DNA of 64,000 bases from Pinus tabuliformis (Eukaryota; Streptophyta; Pinopsida; Pinales; Pinaceae), in NCBI GenBank assembly GCA_031772625.1, contig CM062817.1, positions 947,110,327-947,174,326 on the forward strand, in the 5' to 3' direction. Both the position numbers and the translations under genes were made by a program. A model generated the notes under the pieces. The model saw nothing but the letters and a program-made list of their open reading frames with translations. It made no database searches and was not told the DNA's origin. This document shows, one piece after another, positions 56,785 to 64,000 of this stretch. Position 1 is the stretch's first letter. Every line of letters starts with the position of its first letter.

Positions 56785-56948
56785 TTTCTCTACTTTTGCA
56801 TTATATTTTGGGGGGGGGGGGTTTCTTCCCACTGGGTTTTCCCTCTTTCCTCCCTTTTTATGCATTGTATATGGGTACCTAAAATGGTCGTGTTGCCGGG
56901 ACTCATTCATTTTGCATCACACTCACCTAAGTTATGCTTAAGGGGGGG
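56785..56948 (+). other. M 3' untranslated tail and polypurine tract
   Basis: After the MCTP similarity ends (ELAV), 164 bp of element sequence includes a run of 12 G (56810-56821) and ends in the PPT aaggggggg (56940-56948) directly before the 3' LTR. Confidence 0.8.
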
Positions 56949-57232
56949 TGTTGGTGTACATGCACTTAGACTAGCTGTGTTGGTGTACATGCACCTAGAT
57001 TAGCTCCAGTTAACTAGCTGTGTTGGTGTACATGCACTTAGACTAGCTACTTAGCTTTAGTTATTGCATGTACAACTAAGCTTAACTTAGTTGCTTTTAT
57101 GTATTTATTCTAAAACTAATATTGTAGAATCAATTTTCATTCTTTCCTCAATTCTTGCTCGCTTCCTTCCTTCTCTTGCAAGCTTGTTTATTGTTTTGCA
57201 GATCTAGATCTGTGTATCTCAAAAATCTTACA
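56949..57232 (+). repeat. M 3' LTR (284 bp)
   Basis: Same as the 5' LTR except for three substitutions (near positions 17, 90 and 220 of the LTR) and absence of one 10-bp ttagctttag repeat. Confidence 0.95.
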
Positions 57233-57300
57233 TCTTCCAAGTTCTTCTAGGTGAATAGACGATCATGTAGAGCTAGCTAGCAAAAACATTCTAGTTTTTA
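57233..57300 (-). pseudogene. LINE zf-RVT domain, upstream part beyond M
   Basis: On the minus strand LALHDRLFT, stop, KNLEDQGFIG continues without a gap into 53764 once the tcttc TSD is counted once (LT.DRL..WKNLE.RG is the zf-RVT opening). Further upstream (57300-57570) no clear LINE reading remains. Confidence 0.65.
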
Positions 57301-59094
57301 TGGAATCTCCTATTTCCGCCGTGGTTGAAACAACAAATAGTAATATACATCCTTCTCTGCGTTGGATGGAATGTAAAGGGCAGTGGAGGTATTATCCGAC
57401 ATGCATGTTTTACTTAGTGAATTGTTTTAGCAGAAATGATACCCATGTACCCAGTCCCCTCGCTGTCCGTGTCCCTGTCCCTGTACGCTTCTGTGAAAAG
57501 GAGCAGGCACATCCCATAAAGTTAGAAACATTCATCATTTTCATACATAATTCATCGCCAGTCTAATCTCGACATCGAATTTGAAGTACTCATTTCTATT
57601 TTAATTTAACATTTTGGTTTTTTTTAATAAAATTTTTAAATAAGAATAAAATTTATTTATTTATATCAAATTAATAGATGAAGATGAACTACACTAGCTA
57701 GTTCAAAAAGTTTAGACTAAATATTCTCTATGTGATTTTTTCCCAAAATTTTCATGAATTAACAAGTTATGGATCACAAAAGATTGAATTTGAAAATTAG
57801 TACATTTTATTTATCAATATATATATATTTAAGATAATATATTTTTATTATCTTAAGTCCAAAGTTTGGACGCTAACCACCACCATCATCATCATTATCT
57901 AAATTTAAGATAATTACGTTTAGAAGCCTGACTATTCTAGAATATGATTTTGAAAATTTTAGTTTAATTATTAATATTTATGCAGATGTTATTTTGAAAT
58001 AGAATTTTTAGAATTTTAATTTTATTATCAATTTTTATTAAATGGATGGTAAAGATTTGATTTTTATGAAATATTCACTAGATATTTGTAACAGTAAACA
58101 AAATAGAGAATCGGAATTTCTCGTATATATATTTAATCATTTTATAAACTATTATTATTATTACAGCATATCTACAAATTATTTTTAATAATAATTAATG
58201 AAAAGGAATTGAATTTATCTCGAAGATAAATATGTTTCTTTTAATGACATTGAATTCTAATTACTTATTGTATTTTCACCATATTTTTATTATTATATTT
58301 TCTTTTAAAATATATTTAAATTTAACTCATATATTAATTCTCTTTAAAAATAATTAAAATACATCATAATTTAAATAGATTTTATGATTTCCTTTAAAAT
58401 CCAATTTAGAGGTGTTATGAGTAAATACTTTGATGTTCACCACTACCCATTGGTGTTCATTGACCTTTATCAAATATTTATATCTTTGCACTAATATAAT
58501 TTATTATTAACATATAAATTTAAGTATTAATAAATCTTAAAAATTAATTTTATATATAAAAAATTGAATTGGATTCTTCACAGTGTAGTTTGAATTTTGT
58601 TAATGTTTCAAATCCCAATGGGGATCTATCTTCAAGACAAAGAATGAATGAAGGAAGAGTCAAAATTTCAAAAGGAAAAATGAATAAATATAAAAAAACA
58701 ATATTATTTAAAAAGAGCCTACTAAAAACCTAGGTTTTTAATGAACTCAAATAATGAATTTAGAAATAAATAATAATAATAACTAATTATTGATAATAGT
58801 TTTATATTTATTTAATAATAATTACTTAGTTATTAATTCTAATAAATAGATTATTATAATAATTATTATTATTATAATAGATAATTAATAATAAAAATGT
58901 ATTTATTTATTTTAAAAAAATTTATTTAATAACAAAAACATTAATAAATATATTAATAACTAATTAAATAAAATATCAATCTAAGAGACAAAGAAGAACT
59001 GGAGCATCTCATCATAAATAGGTCCTTTTTCAATCCGATAAAGAATTCGAGGGATCTTCCCTCATTCAACAATGTTTCTGTGAGGAAGAAGGGA
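57301..59094. other. AT-rich spacer
   Basis: Very AT-rich, with long stretches of taata/attatt words (58740-58980) and no gene; the 88-codon plus frame at 57300 has no recognisable domain. Confidence 0.5.
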
Positions 59095-61130
59095 CATCCC
59101 ACATTAAAAAAACTCATTGATTGCAGTCATATGGAGCTCTCTCTGGACATGGGAGGAAGGCCACTCCTAGAATCCAGATTTTAAATCGACGAGGCATATA
59201 CTGTGGGGAAAATTTCAATTTCGGATATAAATGTCTCCTGGGTCCTTAGAGGAGATCAACTCGTTGTTGGTGTGCCTCCATGATTACAATTTCCCTAAAT
59301 ATTTGGGGTTTGGGAACTGAACCCAAAATCTGTTCGCTTATAGGTCTTTGTCGGATGTATAAGTTGTCTATGATTTTACTACAAGAAACCATGGTGGATA
59401 GAGATAAGGCATGGGGGGCTATGTTAAAGATCTATCCTAAGTGGCATGTTTGTGCTACAAATGCTATTGGTTTTCTTAGAGACTTGGGGGTGATATGGAA
59501 TCCTAGACATTTTGTCTTGAATGCCTTCCATTCCTTTACATGTATCCTGTTAATAGGTTATATGTCAGGTTCATGCAATAAAATTTGTATTATCAATTTT
59601 TGTGCTCCATATATAGGGTGTAGGAGTTGTTAGAGTAGGGTTATTAGCTCGGGAATCTTGAATATAAGCTCTTTGATTGTGACAAGGATCTTAATATTTC
59701 CCTAGGAGATGCATAAATTCGGGGGAATAATATGAGAGCTGAAAATCTCTCATCCTTTTTTGAAAGATTGTTGGTGTCTTCTGCATTGGTCGATGTCATG
59801 CCAGTTCCATTGGAACCTACATGGAAGAATGGGAGGACCGATGCGGAGGGAATCTCTAAACATTTAGACAAGTTTTTGATTAGTCTAAATCTATTAAATA
59901 ATTTCTCGAAGGTTGAATTGAGAATCATTCCTCTATTTGTATCTAATCATAGGCCAATTATGCTAGATTGGAAAGGTGTGGAGGATATGAGGGCTTATCA
60001 TTTTAAATTCAATACTAGGTGGTTGCAGATGGTAGGTTTCGATGACATGGTTCACAAAGTCTGGAATTGTCCTTCCCTTGGTCTTTCTCGTTCACCAATG
60101 GAGATTATGCATCATAGGATTTCAATCACGAAAACAGAAGCCTATTTTTGGATCAGAAATAAAAAAGGGAGGAATTGAACATGGTAAAGGAGATTGAAAA
60201 TAGGTTGAATTTATTGAATGATATTAATGATCCTCTTTATTTTTCGATGTCATATCAAGATAAGATAATTGATCTGGAGTTGAAAGCACAAGAGGAAGAT
60301 ATTAGAATGAAGAGTGATGCCACATAGATAAAAGCATGTGACAAAAATTCAAAATATTTCCATAGACAGTCCAACCTTCAAAAGCAGTGTAATCATATTC
60401 TATAGATTTGGGATGAAGAATGTATTGGATACAAAAGACTAGAGACTTTGGAATAGGCAACAGTTTCACATTTTAAAAATCAATTCTCGACAAAGTTTCA
60501 TATATATGAGGACCAGGTGGCTTTTATTGATTTGATCCCGAATAGGATTTCTTAGGACAATAACCAAAGGTTGGGTCAATCAATCAGAGTTAAAGAACTC
60601 TTGTATACATTGCAAGAGTATGCAAATAGAAAAGCCCAAGCCCAGATGGCTGGGGAGTAAAAAAATTCATATTTCTCAAGGATTTGATGCTTCAATATCT
60701 ACTTTAGGTGGTTATGAAATCAGGCATAGGGGATATATAACAAGGGCCATTAATGTCATGTTTATTGTGCTGAATCCTAAGAAGAAGAACTCAGACACAT
60801 TCACTGATTATAGGCCCATATCACTTTGTAATTTAGTTTATAAAGTGATATGTAGAATGGTAGCCAGAAGAGTTAAACTGATTTTGTCTAATATTATAAC
60901 TCAAGAACAATTCGGATTTATGGAAGGAAGACAAATTTAGGATGACATTGGAGTAGCACAGGAGATTATCCATACTATTAAATCAGGAGATCAAAAATCA
61001 TGTCTTCATTAAGTGGATTTGGTTAAAGCCTATGATTGCATTGATTGGAAATTTTTGTTTCTAATATTGATCAAATTGGGTATGAGCATTCAGAATTATA
61101 AATGGATCAAAGATGCTATCTGTACTAAAG
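59095..61130 (+). pseudogene. L1-type LINE: ORF1 end, endonuclease and partial RT
   Basis: 59100-59279 reads like the end of an ORF1 (MGGRPLLESRF, stop, IDEAYTVGKISISDINVSWVL). ORF2 begins at ATG 59280: ISLNIWGLGTEPKICSLI, then LSMILLQETMVDRDKAW, the endonuclease start (N..GL, QE). After a frame change, LNISLGDA, FFERLLVSSALVDVMP, PTWKNGR and SKHLDKFLIS lead to FVSNHRPIMLDW, the endonuclease C-terminus (usual SDH is SNH). The RT gives NSDTFTDYRPISLCNLVYKVICRMVARRVKLIL, TQEQFGFMEGRQI and VDLVKAYDCIDW (motif A Asp, about 61013-61050), then fades after WIKDAI. The FADD motif and the 3' end are missing. About eight stops and several shifts show an old, dead copy. Confidence 0.85.
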
Positions 61131-61276
61131 CCTTCACTCCGGAACTTGGTGCCTGCACCCAGGGCATGGAAGCTCATATCCCTGTGATAATTTCCACTTT
61201 ATCTCTGACAGAGTCTGTTCAATCCGGCCCAATGTGAGATTGTTCCTATAGTTTTGGATCTGTATTGTGGCAAGGT
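61131..61276. other. Unassigned 146-bp stretch between LINE and E
   Basis: RT wording is lost here and the E LTR begins at 61277. It could be diverged LINE sequence or a filler from an earlier deletion. Confidence 0.4.
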
Positions 61277-62339
61277 TGTTATAGACATTTTTGTGCCTTA
61301 CAGCATGAAGCATGAAATGTCAATAATCTGAGGGATCCAAAGTCCCTAAACATGTTGTTCCTACCCCTAGAGGAACAAGGTCAGCAAACCACAGCATAAA
61401 ATATCAGTTCTCCACCTGAAAACACTCAAAAACAAGCTAATTCTGGATCATGTCAACTGCTCCACTGAGCATCTGCGCTGAATGTCAACTGCTCCACTCT
61501 GTACCTGTGCTGAATGTCAACTCCAATGAAGGCTACCTGCGCTGGGCGAGATTGGCCAAGTGGCACAGTCATTCCTCAAGGTGTCAAATGCCCAGGAAGC
61601 TTCCAAAATGACACTTGGATCATGGAATTCGCCTTGTGATGAGTAAGAGGATCTAGATCTCCAAGTGGAAGCAAGAACCTCCAAGTGGACTCAAGAACTG
61701 AAGAATAACTGAAGTGGGAGAGGACACTAGTCAGCTTCATGCCAGCCTCAAGCTGACTCATCCTTTCTCCAAAACTCCTATATATAGAGCTCTCTCATGA
61801 GGTCTAGGGGGGCTGGAATCTTGTGAATGTAAGGAAGTGCTGTTGGTTTGAGTATAGAACTATTGGGTGATTTGCTTGAAGGAGGTGAAGAGGAGATTTC
61901 TTTCTGCTGGGAGGTGTTGCTGGATTGGGCCTCTTATGGTTGTAACACTCTCAGAACTTTACTTCTTCCATTAATAAAGCATTTGAGGTTCTTCTATATG
62001 CATGTGTCTCAATGGCGTATTGATGCTTGTATATTTGATTTATTCTAATCCTTGAATCAATTATGGATGTATGCTTCTTGTAGTTTCCCTTTCTTGTGAT
62101 TTTGCAGGATCTTTGTGTAGCTGGGCCAGTGAAAGAGCAAGTAGCTGGGAGCAAGCAGCGAAGAGGGAAGATTGGATCAATCATTAGCGGAAGATAACGG
62201 TTAGTGGATCCCTTTCTCCTCTCTCTTACATCTCATAAAGAAATAATCTTGAATAGCTTTGCATTCGGTTGTTGCTGAGGTACTATCACCCTTAGAGTGG
62301 GATAGGGTCATTCCGTATTGGATACTTTTCCCAACAACA
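61277..62339 (+). repeat. E 5' LTR (1063 bp)
   Basis: tgttatagacatttttgtg to cccaacaaca; collinear with solo LTR D. A TATA-like tatatata lies at 61779-61786. Near 61445-61555 it contains repeated words (caactgctccac, tacctg(c/t)gctg) in tandem-like arrangement. Confidence 0.9.
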
Positions 62340-62341
62340 AA

Positions 62342-62363
62342 TTGGCGACTCCACTGGGGATCG
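62342..62363 (+). other. E primer-binding site
   Basis: TTGGCGACTCCACTGGGGAT, two bases after the LTR; same type as in C and B. Confidence 0.75.
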
Positions 62364-64000
62364 TATCTTGTTGGTTGTTTGTGTTTTTGCTATTCATTTC
62401 ATAAACAAAGCGAGTACCGAATCGAACTGCATTTGGATCTTTCAAATGCAAAGTAGAGGGCAGCTACTCTAGCTCAGTTTCTGGGCAAGTTTATGATTTG
62501 AAGAGCTGATCCACAAGGACTCTAAATAGCTCTTAGTGATAGCTTTTCATCCTCCTTGTCATCCCTTAGTGTGTCCTTGACTGATAGCTTCTGATTTGGC
62601 CAAAAACTGTGAATTTTTGAGCAATCTGTGACCCGGAAACCAAGAGAAACGAAAGTTTCGTTCTTCAGTGCAGGCTGTGTGAAGGCTGTCTGCATTTCAG
62701 CGCAGTTCCCGAAGGGGCTACCTGCGCTGAAGGTCAAACTGCCTGTGTACTACCTGCGCTGGACCAGTCTTGCCTTGTGCTACTAGGGTTTCCTGCTGTT
62801 TCTTGCCCTGTTTTCACTCTTGTTTTTGCTGCCTGTTACCAGTCAATGTACCTATCTGAAACCAACTTTCCTTGCCACTATTCCGCCTCGGTTGCATAAA
62901 GAAACTGTGTTTGTTCTTTGTGTATTTCTTGTATCATTTACAGTTTCCCATAACGAAAGTGAACTAGTCTTGCTGTGGCCTCTTAGATCTAGACCTGTGA
63001 TTAAGTGTCGTTTTGATCTCAAGAGTTAGTTTGTTTGCTGTTCATAGCTGATTGAGCTTTTGCTTTCGTCATATGGTTTGAGTTTATATATTTCTAGTGT
63101 CGAAACAAGTAAATCTTAAGGTGTCTTTTGATTTTGGACAAGCTTGTTTGCTTTCACTTGAAATTGAATTCAAAGTTATACAACAGCTTTCTTTTTGTGT
63201 CGCACAAACATTAAGAAAGAGAAAAGAAATACCTGCATTGTGCATGTGCATTATGACAGTTTGCATGTTGATTTAGGGAAAAGTGCATTAGTGTGTGCTC
63301 TATGATCTGTGTGAAAAGATGTTGTCTTTCTTTTCCCTCAGTAGTTAAGATTTTCAAAGTCGAAAGATTGAAAAGCTTGCTTATCATCTTAGACTGCATT
63401 TAGGAGTGTTACTATACATCTCGTGGTGACCCATAAAGGCAAACTGCTAAACAAGATCAACCTTAAAATAAATTGAATTTACATAACAACGCATTGAAAC
63501 ATAACACAAACACATAAAGGTCTAAGCTAGAGACGTGTTCCGGTGTCGTTAAACGTGATATCTTAGCGTTGAGTGGTTGGGTGATTCCTCCACGGTGAAG
63601 CGATAAGTATCAATACGGACTTGTGCTCCCACGTACCGTCGTGTATATATTGGGAGACCCCTATAGGATCAAAGCCTTTATCCATAGGAAACCGTGTCGG
63701 CCGCCCTACTGATCGCAATGCAGTGAACACAGCATTCACGAAGATCGACCACTCGTACCGTAAAACGTATTCTGTGGTTTTGCGAAAAGTTTGGCACACC
63801 CTCTGCCTAGAACTCCAGAGCAGTTTCTTTTGGCCTTTTTCAAACTCTATAACTGAAAAAGTCCATCCGAGCATTTGTCACTTCGGGCTCGTTAAAACAT
63901 CGAAGGAGACTAGAGTCATCTTTAGCTTTTTCTCGACTCTTAAAAAGTGAAAAAGCAAGTGTCTAAAGCGTCGTTATAAAATTTATTTTAAACGGAACAT
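62364..64000 (+). other. E untranslated leader with conserved block and three hairpins
   Basis: No credible frame. The block 63575-63785 matches C 13195-13420. Hairpins at 63835-63861 (CTTTTTC/GAAAAAG), 63881-63905 (CTTCG/CGAAG, loop with gctcgttaaaac) and 63925-63956 (GCTTTTTC/GAAAAAGC, loop with gactcttaaaa). Confidence 0.65.

Larger units (their letters stand above)
53765..57232 (+). mobile_element. Copia-type retrotransposon M carrying a captured MCTP gene segment
   Basis: A complete 3468-bp element: LTRs 53765-54058 and 56949-57232 (tgttggtgtac...atcttaca), TSD tcttc (53760-53764 and 57233-57237), iMet-type PBS and PPT (aaggggggg). LTRs differ at 3 of 284 aligned sites plus one 10-bp indel (an extra ttagctttag in the 5' copy), so it is young. 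The interior has UBN2-type gag, a zinc knuckle and the first residues of the protease region, then 1.65 kb of host multi-C2 protein sequence. No protease, integrase, RT or RNase H remains, so it depends on helper enzymes. It sits inside the LINE tail on the opposite strand. Confidence 0.95.
61277..64000 (+). mobile_element. LTR element E (family of C and D), cut by the window end
   Basis: 5' LTR 61277-62339, PBS and 1.66 kb of leader. The left flank aaggt (61272-61276) would be the TSD; its partner lies outside the window. The leader aligns with that of C, so gag-protease of the C type is expected just beyond 64000. Confidence 0.88.

Noticed and set aside
59644..59928. Minus-strand 94-codon frame in the LINE
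   Set aside because: Shadow of the plus-strand endonuclease reading, which shows the family motifs.

Overview
This is repeat-dominated nuclear DNA of a seed plant with a large genome. The dense, partly very old LTR retrotransposons, long non-coding LARD-like elements, solo LTRs and 5'-truncated LINEs suggest a gymnosperm or conifer-like genome; this is inferred from the repeat landscape, not from a marker gene. I see no intact host gene, no rRNA or tRNA gene and no CRISPR array. Host-gene material is limited to a broken RPW8-type NLR leucine-rich-repeat fragment (1-690), a weak rhamnogalacturonate-lyase-like fragment (about 8842-9230, minus), and a multi-C2-domain (MCTP/QUIRKY-type) gene piece carried inside a retrotransposon (55130-56784).

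Layout. 1-3110: NLR pseudogene and low-information DNA. 3111-8770: degenerate Ty3/gypsy chromovirus K. 10145-28393: Ty1/copia element A, opened by two later insertions. In its gag sits gag-protease LTR element C (10889-19672, PBS of the TGGCGACTCC type), which itself holds solo LTR D (16094-17153). In its integrase/RT region sits non-autonomous element B (21237-25939, minus strand). 28394-30169: AT-rich DNA with a GC-rich island. 30170-40938: 10.8-kb non-coding element F (minus strand, 2-kb LTRs, TSD aatta) holding solo LTR G (36659-38183, TSD ataca). 41200-48252: old gypsy-like element H with a partly duplicated 3' LTR. 48253-52792: unassigned degenerate DNA and a 54-bp minisatellite. 52793-57290: minus-strand LINE tail, split by young copia-type element M (53765-57232, TSD tcttc). 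57300-59095: AT-rich spacer. 59095-61130: plus-strand LINE. 61277 to the window end: element E, of the same family as C and D, inserted just downstream of the LINE remnant.

The most notable object is M. A short copia-like element has lost its protease-integrase-RT-RNase H region, and about 1.65 kb of a host MCTP gene (acidic linker plus three C2 domains) lies in its place. The host part is joined in frame to Gag exactly where the protease catalytic motif should begin. The LTRs differ at only 3 of 284 aligned positions plus one 10-bp indel, so this is a recent mobile carrier of a host gene. The organisation recalls maize Bs1.

Two other signals deserve attention. B ends on one side in an inverted U5-R-U5 palindrome, as if integrase had used two U5 ends. 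Solo LTR G and the C/D/E family carry arrays of short hairpins whose loops or loop lengths are conserved while the stems vary, which suggests selected RNA or DNA structure. The nested target-site duplications give an insertion order: A before C before D, A before B, F before G, LINE before M.
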